DNA of 64,000 nucleotides, from positions 992,001 to 1,056,000 of the forward strand of contig CAWVDN010000001.1 of assembly GCA_963928055.1 (NCBI GenBank), given 5' to 3'. Numbering within the stretch: the first letter of the stretch is position 1; each line of letters begins with the position of its first letter. The notes below the pieces were generated by a model. It did not search any database. It was not told the DNA's origin and saw nothing but the letters and a program-made list of their open reading frames with translations. The translations under genes were made by a program, and so were the position numbers. Source of the DNA: Scatomonas sp963928055. GTDB lineage: Bacteria; Bacillota; Clostridia; Lachnospirales; Lachnospiraceae. Positions 44,607 to 54,099 of the stretch are shown here, piece by piece.

Positions 44607-45905
44607 TCACGCAGTCTCCGGGTGTCCCTGGCGGCTGGATCTTGTCCTGGCCCGCCTGGGAACGGGAGCCGGCTCCCCGTGGACCAGCACGGGCGGTTCC
44701 TTTCCTTCCACTGCTTCTTTTGTTATATGGCATTCCCGAATCGTATTGTCTGACGGAGCTTCAAACATCACATCCATCATGGATTTTTCCATAATGGCCC
44801 GCAGACCTCTGGCCCCGGTTTTTCGTTCCAGGGATTCCCTTGCGATCTCACGCAGGGCATCCTCGTCGAAACTCAGGGTCACTCCGTCCATCTCGAACAT
44901 TTTCCTGTACTGTTTCACCAGGGAGTTTTTGGGCTCCTTCAGGATCCGCACCAGCGCCTCCTCGTCCAGGGCGTCCAGAGATACCACCACCGGAACACGG
45001 CCGATAAATTCCGGGATCAGGCCGAATTTCACAAAATCTTCCGGCATCACCTGCCGCAGCAGCTCGCCTACGTTCTGATCCGCTCTGAGCCCCAGATCCG
45101 CGTTAAAGCCGATGGCCTTGGTGTCCTTTCGGGTCTCTATGATCTTATCCAGCCCCTCAAAAGCTCCGCCGCAGATGAACAGGATATTGGTGGTGTCGAT
45201 CTGCAGGAATTCCTGATGGGGATGCTTTCTTCCTCCCTGGGGCGGCACGCTGGCCACGGTCCCTTCCAGGATCTTCAGCAGCGCCTGCTGCACGCCCTCG
45301 CCGGACACATCCCGGGTGATGGAAGCGTTTTCTGATTTGCGGGTGATCTTGTCGATCTCATCGATATAGATGATCCCGTACTGCGCCCGCTCGATATCGT
45401 AATCCGCCGCCTGGATCAGCTTCAGCAGGATATTCTCCACATCCTCGCCTACATAGCCGGCTTCCGTCAGCGCCGTGGCATCCGCGATGGCAAACGGCAC
45501 ATTCAGGAGCCTCGCCAGTGTCTGCGCCAGCAGGGTCTTTCCGGAGCCGGTGGGCCCCAGCATCAGGATATTGCTCTTCTGAAGTTCCACATCGGAAATA
45601 TCCCCGGCCATTACCCTTTTGTAATGATTGTAAACCGCTACCGACAGGACTTTTTTCGCTTCCTCCTGACCGATCACATACTCATCCAGGAACGTTTTGA
45701 TCTCCTTTGGTTTCATGAGGTTGATCTCGCCGGGATTTTCCGGCAGCTCCCGGCCGAACTCTTCCTCCATGATCTCCGAGCAGATATCGATGCACTCATC
45801 ACAGATATAAGCCCCATCGGGCCCGGCGATCAGCTTCCGCACCTGGTCCTCGGTCTTTCCGCAGAAAGAACATTTTATCCTGGGCTCATTCCCTTTTACA
45901 GCCAT
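44607..45905 (-). CDS. clpX: ClpX ATPase subunit of ClpXP
   Basis: 432 residues. N-terminal zinc finger CSFCGKTEDQV and ICDECIDIC, Walker A GPTGSGKTLLAQTLA, Walker B IIYIDEIDKI, and the ClpP-docking loop region near FGLIPEFIGRVP. It unfolds tagged proteins and feeds them to ClpP. An arginine-rich tail (RRARTRSSRQGHPETA) is longer than in many relatives. A terminator separates it from clpP, so it likely starts its own operon with lon. Confidence 0.98.
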   Translation of the reverse strand: MAVKGNEPRIKCSFCGKTEDQVRKLIAGPDGAYICDECIDICSEIMEEEFGRELPENPGEINLMKPKEIKTFLDEYVIGQEEAKKVLSVAVYNHYKRVMAGDISDVELQKSNILMLGPTGSGKTLLAQTLARLLNVPFAIADATALTEAGYVGEDVENILLKLIQAADYDIERAQYGIIYIDEIDKITRKSENASITRDVSGEGVQQALLKILEGTVASVPPQGGRKHPHQEFLQIDTTNILFICGGAFEGLDKIIETRKDTKAIGFNADLGLRADQNVGELLRQVMPEDFVKFGLIPEFIGRVPVVVSLDALDEEALVRILKEPKNSLVKQYRKMFEMDGVTLSFDEDALREIARESLERKTGARGLRAIMEKSMMDVMFEAPSDNTIRECHITKEAVEGKEPPVLVHGEPAPVPRRARTRSSRQGHPETA

Positions 45906-45966
45906 TTTTATACCAATTCCTTTCCTATCTAAAACTCACTTGCGGCCCTTTGGCCTTCCTGGGGGC

Positions 45967-46018
45967 AAAAAGGTGCCTCAAAAGCGAAGCCGACTCTTCT
46001 CCGTGCTTTTGAAACACC
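45967..46018 (-). terminator. Rho-independent terminator between clpP and clpX
   Basis: On minus-strand RNA, 46005-46018 pairs with 45972-45985 over 14 bp (with G-U pairs) and is followed by TTTTT. It would separate tig-clpP from clpX-lon. Confidence 0.65.
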
Positions 46019-46031
46019 CTTCATCCACCCG

Positions 46032-46613
46032 TTACCGGTTCGTAATTACATTGTCAATCAGGCCGTATGCCTTTGCTTCTTCCGCGGACATATAGTTATC
46101 CCGCTCCGTATCCAGCTCGATCCGCTCCAGGGGCTGTCCCGTGTTGGCAGCCAGGATCTCATTCAGCTTTTTCTTTGTGCGCAGGATATGCTCTGCCACG
46201 ATCCGGATCTCTGTGGCCTGGCCCTGGGCGCCGCCTGAGGGCTGATGGATCATGATCTCCGCGTTGGGGAGCGCCAGCCTTTTGCCCTTTGCTCCGCCGG
46301 CCAGCAGGAACGCGCCCATGCTGGCGGCCATGCCGATGCAGATCGTGGAGACATCGCACTTGATGTACTGCATAGTATCGTAAATAGCCATGCCGGCAGT
46401 TACGGATCCTCCGGGGCTGTTAATATAAAGATGGATATCCTTTCCGGGATCCTCGGATTCCAGGAACAGCAGCTGAGCCACGATCAGACTGGCTGAAACA
46501 TCGCTGACTTCCTCCCCCAGGAAAATGATCCTGTCCTTCAGAAGCCGGGAATAAATGTCGTAGCTTCTCTCTCCCCGGCTGGTCTGCTCAATGACATAAG
46601 GTACTAAACTCAT
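46032..46613 (-). CDS. clpP: ATP-dependent Clp protease proteolytic subunit
   Basis: 193 residues. Catalytic Ser in GMAASMGAFLLAGG and His in MIHQPSGGAQGQA; the Asp follows in LDTERDNYMSA. Tetradecameric serine protease working with ClpX. The order tig-clpP-clpX is conserved in Firmicutes. Full length. Confidence 0.98.
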   Translation of the reverse strand: MSLVPYVIEQTSRGERSYDIYSRLLKDRIIFLGEEVSDVSASLIVAQLLFLESEDPGKDIHLYINSPGGSVTAGMAIYDTMQYIKCDVSTICIGMAASMGAFLLAGGAKGKRLALPNAEIMIHQPSGGAQGQATEIRIVAEHILRTKKKLNEILAANTGQPLERIELDTERDNYMSAEEAKAYGLIDNVITNR

Positions 46614-46673
46614 TTCACGGCCTCCGTTTCCTATGCTGATGCTACCGGGCAGGGTCTTCCCGCCCCGGTACGA

Positions 46674-47990
46674 TTATTCCGCTTCCTTCTCCTCTGCCTT
46701 TTCTTCCGTCTCCACAGCATTGTCAGCCAGGAAGGTCACTGCCTCCTGAACGGCCAGATCCTGTCTCATCTGATCCTTCTCGGCATCTCCCAGCAGCTCT
46801 TTCAGCTTGTCGGCCTCCATGTTGTACATCTTGGCCATATTCTGGATCTCCTCCTCCAGCTTCTCATCGGAAACCTGGATGTTCTCCACCTGCGCTACCT
46901 TCTCCAGCACCAGGCGGGTCTGGATCTGTTTCAGAGCCTGAGGCTTCATCTGCTCCTGCAGAGCGGCGGCGTTCTGGCCGGTGTACTGCATGTACTGCTC
47001 CATGGACATTCCCTGGGCGCTGAGTCTTCTGGCGAAATTATCCACCATCTGCGCCGCCTGGGTGTTCAGCATAGCGTCCGGGATCTCCATCTGGGCATTG
47101 GCAACTGCCTTATCTACCGCGGCGTTCTCCTTCTGGCGCTTTGCCTCTTCCTCTTTTTTCTTCTTCAGATCCTCGCGGATGTCATTCTTGTACTCCTCCA
47201 GAGTATCAAACTCGGAAACATCTTTCGCAAAATCATCATCCAGCTGGGGAAGTTCTTTCTTCTCAATCTTGTGGACGGTGCATTTAAAGACAGCGGCTTT
47301 GCCTTTCAGCTCCTCGGAATTGTAGTCCTCCGGGAAATTCACATTCACATCTACCACGTCGTCCACTTTGGCGCCTACCAGTTGCTCCTCGAAGCCGGGG
47401 ATAAAGGTGCCGGAACCCAGGGTCAGGGGATAATCCTTTCCGCTTCCTCCCTGGAAAGCCTCGCCGTCAACGGTGCCCTCGAAATCAATGGTAACGATAT
47501 CGCCGTTCTCAGCCGCTCTGTCCTCTACCGTGACTGTTCTGGAATTCTTCTCCTGCTCTCTCTTCAGGGCAGCTTCCACTTCCTCATCGGTCACTTCCAC
47601 ATCGGACTTGGGAACAGACACGCCCTTGTACTCGCCCAGAGTTACCTCCGGTTTTACGGCGACCTCCGCGGTAAAGATAAAGGGTTTCCCTTTTTCGATC
47701 TGCTCTACATGAATCTCCGGCTGGGATACGATATCCAGCTTGCTCTCCTCAGCGGCCTCCGTGTAAGCCTGCGGGATCAGAGCGTTGGCGGCATCCTCAT
47801 AGAACACGCCTGCTCCGTACATCTTCTCGATCATGGCTCTGGGCACTTTGCCTTTCCGGAAACCGGGAATGCTGATGTTCTTTTTCTGTTTCAGGTAAGC
47901 ACCCTGCAGTGCTTTCTCTAACTCCTCGGCGGAAACCTCGATGGTAAGTTTCGCCATGTTCTTCTCCAAGTTCTCAACTTGAACGCTCAT
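46674..47990 (-). CDS. tig: Trigger factor
   Basis: 438 residues. N-terminal ribosome-binding domain with the GFRKGKVPR signature, central FKBP-type prolyl isomerase domain (ENGDIVTIDFEGTVDGEAF), C-terminal chaperone arms and an acidic Glu-rich tail. It folds nascent chains at the ribosome exit. First gene of the tig-clpP unit, with a clear promoter upstream. Confidence 0.98.
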   Translation of the reverse strand: MSVQVENLEKNMAKLTIEVSAEELEKALQGAYLKQKKNISIPGFRKGKVPRAMIEKMYGAGVFYEDAANALIPQAYTEAAEESKLDIVSQPEIHVEQIEKGKPFIFTAEVAVKPEVTLGEYKGVSVPKSDVEVTDEEVEAALKREQEKNSRTVTVEDRAAENGDIVTIDFEGTVDGEAFQGGSGKDYPLTLGSGTFIPGFEEQLVGAKVDDVVDVNVNFPEDYNSEELKGKAAVFKCTVHKIEKKELPQLDDDFAKDVSEFDTLEEYKNDIREDLKKKKEEEAKRQKENAAVDKAVANAQMEIPDAMLNTQAAQMVDNFARRLSAQGMSMEQYMQYTGQNAAALQEQMKPQALKQIQTRLVLEKVAQVENIQVSDEKLEEEIQNMAKMYNMEADKLKELLGDAEKDQMRQDLAVQEAVTFLADNAVETEEKAEEKEAE

Positions 47991-48070
47991 TGTAGCTCTT
48001 CCTCCTTCATATATATAGAAAGTATTTTTCTCTCATCAGGGCATAATACGCCCGTAACAGTCATTAGAGA

Positions 48071-48099
48071 AGTATAGCATAAACTATTTTAAAACGCAA
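48071..48099 (-). promoter_or_regulatory. Promoter of tig
   Basis: TTGCGT (48094-48099) and TATACT (48071-48076) with 17-bp spacing. The leader contains a small GGGCG...TGCCC hairpin before the AGGAGG site. Confidence 0.7.
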
Positions 48100-48104
48100 G
48101 AAAA

Positions 48105-48674
48105 TTATAACAACCCTTCTGCTCCGCCTGTATATACGATCTGACGGGCCAGCTCTTCCGCTGCTTTTTCCCCGTTCAGCAGTTTTACCAGCTCCAGCCC
48201 GAAATCGATGGCGGCCCCCACGCCTCTGGCGGTGGTGATGTTTCCATCGGTCACAGCCGGGATCTTCAAGACTTCGGCTCCCTCCAGCTGTTCCTCAAAT
48301 CCCGGATAGCAGACAGCCCTTTTTCCTTTCAAAAGTCCCAGTTTCCCCAGTACGCTGGGGGCGGCGCAGATGGCGGCGATCCGTTTCCCCTTCCGGTTCT
48401 GGTCCAGCAGCATCTCCCGGAGTTTTCCGCATTCCCCCAGGTATCTGGTCCCGGGCATCCCTCCGGGGAGCAGAAGAAGATCCCCGTCTTCCGCCTCTGT
48501 ATTTTCTATCTTCGCGTCAGCAGTGATCTCAATATTGTGAGAGCCCCGGATCCTTTCTCTTCCCATCACCGACACGGTACACACTTCGTGGCCGGCTCTC
48601 CTGAGAAGATCCACCGGTGTCAGAGCTTCCACCTCCTCACAGCCGTCCGCAAGAAACACATAAATCTTCGCCAT
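48105..48674 (-). CDS. DJ-1/PfpI family protein
   Basis: 189 residues. Nucleophile elbow IAAICAAPSVLG with the conserved Cys, the partner Glu in GCEEVEALTP, and the C-terminal GVGAAIDFGLELVKLL. The DJ-1 family includes ThiJ-like, deglycase-like and redox-sensing proteins; the exact reaction cannot be told from sequence. Single gene, followed by the tig promoter. Confidence 0.92.
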   Translation of the reverse strand: MAKIYVFLADGCEEVEALTPVDLLRRAGHEVCTVSVMGRERIRGSHNIEITADAKIENTEAEDGDLLLLPGGMPGTRYLGECGKLREMLLDQNRKGKRIAAICAAPSVLGKLGLLKGKRAVCYPGFEEQLEGAEVLKIPAVTDGNITTARGVGAAIDFGLELVKLLNGEKAAEELARQIVYTGGAEGLL

Positions 48675-48777
48675 TTCTATTTCCTCCTATATCTGTTCCC
48701 TTTCCTTTCTCCGGCCTGCAGGCCCGCTACCCGTAATTATACAACATTCTTCCTGTTTTTCCAAGGGAATGCGGGGG

Positions 48778-48790
48778 AATCCCTTCCCGG
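48778..48790. repeat. 13-bp target duplication, left of IS30 pair
   Basis: AATCCCTTCCCGG, repeated at 52209-52221 on the other side. Joined without the insertion the site reads CCTTCCCGGGAAGG, a perfect palindrome. Confidence 0.7.
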
Positions 48791-50492
48791 CCAAAAATGA
48801 AATTTTAAATTCCACCTCCCCCAGGGGTAGTAGCATTTACTTCTGCACAGTTGATATTTACTCTTTCATACATTCATGGTATGGTTATCTCTCCTTCTGA
48901 CAGCAGTAGAAGGAGGCACATGATGAGTAAATATATCCCTGGCAACCAGAAGCACCTTACCCTTGAAAACCGCATCTATATCGAAAACGAACTGAACAAA
49001 GGCACCTCTTTTAAAGATATTGCCCGGTTCCTGTGCAAAGATCCTACCACGATCTCAAAAGAAGTCCGAGCTCACCGCCTTTCTGACTGGTATCACAAAG
49101 GGACCTTCTATAATGCCAAAAACTTCTGTATCCACCGCTATCACTGTAAGAAGACCAACGCCTGCGGAAAGATTGTCCTGTGCGGGATCAAATGTGCATC
49201 CTGTCCTACCTGCAACCAAACCTGCAGGGACTTCGAAAAAGAGCGCTGCGTAAGACTTGACCGGGCTCCTTATGTCTGCAACGGCTGTACAAAAAAGATC
49301 AGTCACTGCACCATCGCCCACAAATACTCCTATAACGCCAGGTTCGCTGACAGGAAATACCGGGAAAAGCTCCGGGATTCCAGAACCGGGATCAACATGA
49401 CCAGGCGGGAACTTCACAAAAAGGATCAGATCATTTCTCCACTGATCCAACAGGGACAGTCTCCTTATCATATCCTGACAAACCACCCGGAACTGGATAT
49501 GTCTGTCCGTACGATGTATTCCTATCTTGACCAGGGCCTCTTTACGGCAAGGAATATAGATCTGAAGCGGAAGGTCCATTTCAAGCCCAGAAAGTGCCAT
49601 AAAACACAGATCACAGACAGAGCAGTCTTCACCAACCGGTTGTATCGTGAATTCTGCTCCCTGGGCCTTACGGGCTATGTCCAAATGGATACGGTCCATT
49701 CTTCCAGGGAATCGAAAAAAACCTTACTGACCATGTTTTTGACCAAAGAAAAACTCTTCCTTGCTTTTCTGATGAACCGATGCACCAAAGGCGCTGTCCG
49801 TCTTGTTTTTGACCGTCTGGAAAAGCGCATGGGAACCTATGAATTCGCTTCCGTGTTTGAATATATCCTAACAGACCGTGGTTCCGAATTCGGTGATCCT
49901 GACGCGTTAGAAACCGGTATAACCGGAATACAGCGTTCCAGCATCTATTATTGTGACCCGATGCAGAGCGGGCAGAAAGGCGGGCTGGAACAGGCTCACA
50001 CCATGCTCCGGATGGTCCTGCCCAAAGGAACCAGCTTTGAATTTCTTACGCAATGGGACGTCAACCTGATCGTGAACCACATCAATTCCACTCCCAGGGA
50101 AAGCCTAGGCGGAAGGACGCCATACAGTGTTGCACTGGAAACACTTGGTGAAGAGGTCTTAAACGCGTTTCAGCTTAGACCGATTGCCCCGGATGAGGTA
50201 AATCTGACGCCTAAGCTGATCCGCTTTAACCACTAAACAACTATCTCAAAAAACTGCTGTCGGACTGGAAGTAAACTTTTCACATTTTCACACAATGGCC
50301 GGTGGAATTCAGTCCAGCACACGGAATTCCAGTGGCCCGTTTGCCATGCCCGGAAAACAAAGATTTTTTGAGAAGTTGGGTTCATTATAACAGTTATTGA
50401 AGGATTCGGCATTAAAAAACTTTTAAAAACAGGGAAATTTTAAACCCAGATGGAATTTAACTCTGCACTGGAATTTAAAATTTCAAGTTAGC
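48791..50492 (+). mobile_element. IS30-family element, copy 1
   Basis: 1,702 bp. Terminal repeats include TGAAATTTTAAATTCCA (48798-48814) and its exact reverse complement (50469-50485). One transposase gene plus about 250 bp of non-coding 3' DNA with a subterminal inverted repeat (TCTCAAAAAA near 50245 and TTTTTTGAGA near 50367). Confidence 0.88.
48923..50236 (+). CDS. IS30-family transposase
   Basis: 437 residues from the second of two adjacent ATGs, with AGAAGGAGG upstream. N-terminal helix-turn-helix IARFLCKDPTTISKEVRAH, a cysteine-rich putative zinc-binding region (CHYHC...CGIKCASCPTCNQTC style, about 85-150), and a DDE catalytic core with VQMDTVHS, LTDRGSEF and GGLEQAH. Full length and apparently active. 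Protein identical to the second copy. Confidence 0.93.
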   Translation: MSKYIPGNQKHLTLENRIYIENELNKGTSFKDIARFLCKDPTTISKEVRAHRLSDWYHKGTFYNAKNFCIHRYHCKKTNACGKIVLCGIKCASCPTCNQTCRDFEKERCVRLDRAPYVCNGCTKKISHCTIAHKYSYNARFADRKYREKLRDSRTGINMTRRELHKKDQIISPLIQQGQSPYHILTNHPELDMSVRTMYSYLDQGLFTARNIDLKRKVHFKPRKCHKTQITDRAVFTNRLYREFCSLGLTGYVQMDTVHSSRESKKTLLTMFLTKEKLFLAFLMNRCTKGAVRLVFDRLEKRMGTYEFASVFEYILTDRGSEFGDPDALETGITGIQRSSIYYCDPMQSGQKGGLEQAHTMLRMVLPKGTSFEFLTQWDVNLIVNHINSTPRESLGGRTPYSVALETLGEEVLNAFQLRPIAPDEVNLTPKLIRFNH

Positions 50493-50506
50493 TAATTCAG
50501 AAATTC

Positions 50507-52208
50507 CCAAAAATGAAATTTTAAATTCCACCTCCCCCAGGGGTAGTAGCATTTACTTCTGCACAGTTGATATTTACTCTTTCATACATTCATGGTATGG
50601 TTATCTCTCCTTCTGACAGCAGTAGAAGGAGGCACATGATGAGTAAATATATCCCTGGCAACCAGAAGCACCTTACCCTTGAAAACCGCATCTATATCGA
50701 AAACGAACTGAACAAAGGCACCTCTTTTAAAGATATTGCCCGGTTCCTGTGCAAAGATCCTACCACGATCTCAAAAGAAGTCCGAGCTCACCGCCTTTCT
50801 GACTGGTATCACAAAGGGACCTTCTATAATGCCAAAAACTTCTGTATCCACCGCTATCACTGTAAGAAGACCAACGCCTGCGGAAAGATTGTCCTGTGCG
50901 GGATCAAATGTGCATCCTGTCCTACCTGCAACCAAACCTGCAGGGACTTCGAAAAAGAGCGCTGCGTAAGACTTGACCGGGCTCCTTATGTCTGCAACGG
51001 CTGTACAAAAAAGATCAGTCACTGCACCATCGCCCACAAATACTCCTATAACGCCAGGTTCGCTGACAGGAAATACCGGGAAAAGCTCCGGGATTCCAGA
51101 ACCGGGATCAACATGACCAGGCGGGAACTTCACAAAAAGGATCAGATCATTTCTCCACTGATCCAACAGGGACAGTCTCCTTATCATATCCTGACAAACC
51201 ACCCGGAACTGGATATGTCTGTCCGTACGATGTATTCCTATCTTGACCAGGGCCTCTTTACGGCAAGGAATATAGATCTGAAGCGGAAGGTCCATTTCAA
51301 GCCCAGAAAGTGCCATAAAACACAGATCACAGACAGAGCAGTCTTCACCAACCGGCTGTATCGTGAATTCTGCTCCCTGGGCCTTACGGGCTATGTCCAA
51401 ATGGATACGGTCCATTCTTCCAGGGAATCGAAAAAAACCTTACTGACCATGTTTTTGACCAAAGAAAAACTCTTCCTTGCTTTTCTGATGAACCGATGCA
51501 CCAAAGGCGCTGTCCGTCTTGTTTTTGACCGTCTGGAAAAGCGCATGGGAACCTATGAATTCGCTTCCGTGTTTGAATATATCCTAACAGACCGTGGTTC
51601 CGAATTCGGTGATCCTGACGCGTTAGAAACCGGTATAACCGGAATACAGCGTTCCAGCATCTATTATTGTGACCCGATGCAGAGCGGGCAGAAAGGCGGG
51701 CTGGAACAGGCTCACACCATGCTCCGGATGGTCCTGCCCAAAGGAACCAGCTTTGAATTTCTTACGCAATGGGACGTCAACCTGATCGTGAACCACATCA
51801 ATTCCACTCCCAGGGAAAGCCTAGGCGGAAGGACGCCATACAGTGTTGCACTGGAAACACTTGGTGAAGAGGTCTTAAACGCGTTTCAGCTTAGACCGAT
51901 TGCCCCGGATGAGGTAAATCTGACGCCTAAGCTGATCCGCTTTAACCACTAAACAACTATCTCAAAAAACTGCTGTCGGACTGGAAGTAAACTTTTCACA
52001 TTTTCACACAATGGCCGGTGGAATTCAGTCCAGCACACGGAATTCCAGTGGCCCGTTTGCCATGCCCGGAAAACAAAGATTTTTTGAGAAGTTGGGTTCA
52101 TTATAACAGTTATTGAAGGATTCGGCATTAAAAAACTTTTAAAAACAGGGAAATTTTAAACCCAGATGGAATTTAACTCTGCACTGGAATTTAAAATTTC
52201 AAGTTAGC
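50507..52208 (+). mobile_element. IS30-family element, copy 2 in direct tandem
   Basis: 1,702 bp, same orientation as copy 1 and separated from it by 14 bp (50493-50506). Terminal repeats at 50514-50530 and 52185-52201. The one difference I found is T to C at about 51356, silent in the transposase. Confidence 0.88.
50639..51952 (+). CDS. IS30-family transposase
   Basis: 437 residues, identical in sequence to the protein of copy 1, with the same start context and DDE motifs (VQMDTVHS, LTDRGSEF, GGLEQAH). The perfect match suggests a very recent duplication, so both copies may still be able to move. Confidence 0.93.
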   Translation: MSKYIPGNQKHLTLENRIYIENELNKGTSFKDIARFLCKDPTTISKEVRAHRLSDWYHKGTFYNAKNFCIHRYHCKKTNACGKIVLCGIKCASCPTCNQTCRDFEKERCVRLDRAPYVCNGCTKKISHCTIAHKYSYNARFADRKYREKLRDSRTGINMTRRELHKKDQIISPLIQQGQSPYHILTNHPELDMSVRTMYSYLDQGLFTARNIDLKRKVHFKPRKCHKTQITDRAVFTNRLYREFCSLGLTGYVQMDTVHSSRESKKTLLTMFLTKEKLFLAFLMNRCTKGAVRLVFDRLEKRMGTYEFASVFEYILTDRGSEFGDPDALETGITGIQRSSIYYCDPMQSGQKGGLEQAHTMLRMVLPKGTSFEFLTQWDVNLIVNHINSTPRESLGGRTPYSVALETLGEEVLNAFQLRPIAPDEVNLTPKLIRFNH

Positions 52209-52221
52209 AATCCCTTCCCGG
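52209..52221. repeat. 13-bp target duplication, right of IS30 pair
   Basis: AATCCCTTCCCGG, matching 48778-48790; continues into GGAAGG to complete the palindrome CCTTCCCGGGAAGG. Confidence 0.7.
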
Positions 52222-52226
52222 GAAGG

Positions 52227-52256
52227 TGGACAAAACCGCTTTCTGTATGCTACAAT
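52227..52256 (+). promoter_or_regulatory. Promoter of the CYTH gene
   Basis: TGGACA (52227-52232) and TACAAT (52251-52256), 18-bp spacer, about 45 bp before the ATG. It begins 6 bp past the IS30 target duplication, so the insertion just spares it. Confidence 0.55.
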
Positions 52257-52302
52257 AGTTCCAAGAAAAAAGCCTTTAAAATCAGAAAAGAGGTGGTTCC
52301 CC

Positions 52303-52761
52303 ATGGAAATTGAGCGAAAATATCTTCTGCATCAACTGCCGGAGCATCTGGAACAGTATCCCTTTCACCGGATCGAGCAGGGATACCTGTGTACTTCTCC
52401 GGTGGTCCGCATCCGCAGACAGGATCAGGACTATTATCTGACCTACAAGGGCGGCGGCCTGATGGTCCGTGAGGAATACAATCTGCCTCTGACAGAGACA
52501 GCCTATCTTCATCTTCGGGAAAAGACGGATGGCATTCTTCTCTCCAAGACCCGCTATCTGCTGCCTTTGGAAAACGGACTGACCGCGGAGCTGGACGTCT
52601 TCGACGCCCCCTACGAGGGTCTGTGGCTGGTGGAGGTGGAATTTCCGGACCGGGCGTCTGCCGAAAGCTTTCTCCCCCCGGAATGGTTCGGACCCGATGT
52701 GACCTTTTCCGCCAAATACCACAACAGTACCTTAAGTTCCCCGACAACTTTCGGGGAATGA
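52303..52761 (+). CDS. CYTH domain protein
   Basis: 152 residues. Starts with MEIERKYLL, the ExExK motif of CYTH proteins, followed by RIEQGYLC, VRIRRQDQDYYLTYK and VEVEFPD, which line the tunnel binding triphosphate and divalent metal. Family members are inorganic triphosphatases, thiamine triphosphatases or class IV adenylate cyclases; triphosphatase activity is the most likely. A small gene, probably expressed alone. AGAGGTGG precedes the start. Confidence 0.9.
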   Translation: MEIERKYLLHQLPEHLEQYPFHRIEQGYLCTSPVVRIRRQDQDYYLTYKGGGLMVREEYNLPLTETAYLHLREKTDGILLSKTRYLLPLENGLTAELDVFDAPYEGLWLVEVEFPDRASAESFLPPEWFGPDVTFSAKYHNSTLSSPTTFGE

Positions 52762-52885
52762 TCCCATATCCCGACAAATTGCAACAAAGTGTTTTGCTAT
52801 TGAGTGATGCTGGATTGTTTATTTTTTCCTGGTTTACGTTTAAACTGAAACCAAACAGTTTCCATATGCGCAAGGAGAGAATATT

Positions 52886-53128
52886 ATGAATTATTCACAT
52901 CTCAATGAGTTACGGCTGTTAGGTCTGACCATCGCCTATTACCGCCGTGCCAAAGGCATGACACAGGCAGAACTGGCGGAGGCAGTGCATATCAGCCGCA
53001 CCCACATGAGCAATATCGAAGCTCCCAACAGCAGGACTTCCGTCTCTCTGAATCGGCTCTTCGACATTGCCGACGCGCTGGGTGTCTCGGTAAAAGATTT
53101 ACTGAACTTTCAGGATAAAGACCTTTAA
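52886..53128 (+). CDS. XRE-family small regulator
   Basis: 80 residues, almost only a helix-turn-helix domain: YYRRAKGMTQAELAEAVHISRTHMSNIEAPN, with LFDIADALGVSVKDLL after it. AAGGAGA precedes the ATG. No target or partner gene is apparent next to it. A strong terminator follows. The 124 bp upstream hold no gene. Confidence 0.9.
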   Translation: MNYSHLNELRLLGLTIAYYRRAKGMTQAELAEAVHISRTHMSNIEAPNSRTSVSLNRLFDIADALGVSVKDLLNFQDKDL

Positions 53129-53166
53129 TAAGCGGACGAAGGTCCGCCTGTATATCTGCCAGCAGC

Positions 53167-53212
53167 AAAAAGGAGCCGGTGTGATTCGCGCGAATCACAC
53201 CGGCTCCTTTTT
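53167..53212. terminator. Bidirectional terminator, perfect 46-bp palindrome
   Basis: Two 23-base arms centred at 53189/53190 with five A at one end and five T at the other. It serves the converging XRE and proC genes. Confidence 0.92.
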
Positions 53213-53225
53213 CCTATCCTGTTTA

Positions 53226-54020
53226 TTATAGGCCCCTGGCCTTTTTCACACAGGCTTTGGAGGCTTCGATCACCGCGCTGCGAAGGCCTTTTTCCTCCAG
53301 CACCCGCACGGCCTCCATGGTGGTTCCTCCCGGGGAGCAGACCATGTCCTTCAGTTCTCCCGGATGCATGCCTGTTTCCAGCACCATCTTCGCGCTTCCA
53401 AGAACGGACTGGGCCGCGAATTCATAGGCCTGTTTTCTTGGCATGCCGTCTGCCACGGCCGCGTCCGCCAGGGCCTCGATAAACAAAAAGACATACGCCG
53501 GGGAGCTGCCGCTGACTCCCACCACCACGTCGATCATGGATTCCGGCACTACCTGGGTCTTTCCGCAGCAGCGGAAGATTTTTTCCACTGTTTCCAGCTC
53601 CTCCGGTGTCACAAAGGGATTGGCGCAGAGAGCGGTCATCCCCTCCCCCACCAGGGCCGGAGTGTTGGGCATGGTCCGTATCAGCTTGGTGGGTTTGCCG
53701 AAGGTGGAATCCAACCACTGCAGCGTTTTTCCGGGGGCCAGGGTCACTACGATGGTCTCGGGCTTCACCGCCTCCGAGATCTCCTCGATGACATCTTCCA
53801 TGCTCACCGGCTTTACCGCCAGGATCAGCACATCGGCAAAAGCCGCAGCCTCCCGGTTGTCTTCCGCCGCCCGGATCCCCAGTTCTTCCCGGATCTTCCG
53901 TTTTGTGGCTTCTGTCCTGGCGGAAGCCATCAGATCTTCCTCCGGCACCAGCTTCCGGTTCCGGATCCCTCCCAGGATGGCTCTGGCCATATTTCCGCAT
54001 CCTATAAATCCAATCTTCAT
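53226..54020 (-). CDS. proC: Pyrroline-5-carboxylate reductase
   Basis: 264 residues. Rossmann motif GFIGCGNMARAILGG, MPNTPALVGEGMTAL and C-terminal MVCSPGGTTMEAVRVLEEKGLR, the P5CR signature. Catalyses the last NAD(P)H-dependent step of proline synthesis. GCAGGAGG precedes the ATG. Full length. Confidence 0.97.
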   Translation of the reverse strand: MKIGFIGCGNMARAILGGIRNRKLVPEEDLMASARTEATKRKIREELGIRAAEDNREAAAFADVLILAVKPVSMEDVIEEISEAVKPETIVVTLAPGKTLQWLDSTFGKPTKLIRTMPNTPALVGEGMTALCANPFVTPEELETVEKIFRCCGKTQVVPESMIDVVVGVSGSSPAYVFLFIEALADAAVADGMPRKQAYEFAAQSVLGSAKMVLETGMHPGELKDMVCSPGGTTMEAVRVLEEKGLRSAVIEASKACVKKARGL

Positions 54021-54099
54021 TTGTATGTCCTCCTGCCTGGCAATTCTCTTTTTTTATCATTATAAATCCTTTTCCCCATTTTGCAAGGGAAAGGTCCTT

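Noticed and set aside
40889..44794. 1,301-codon open frame on the plus strand
   Set aside because: Antisense to ecfA1, yihA and lon, which are certain genes. Its translation is rich in His, Leu and Gln with no domain; high GC third positions keep the frame open.
49055..51415. 214-codon minus-strand frames in both IS30 copies
   Set aside because: Antisense to the transposase, which has all DDE motifs; duplicated only because the IS is duplicated.
48798..52201. CRISPR-like repetition
   Set aside because: The repetition comes from two whole IS30 copies; no short repeat-spacer pattern exists here or elsewhere in the window.
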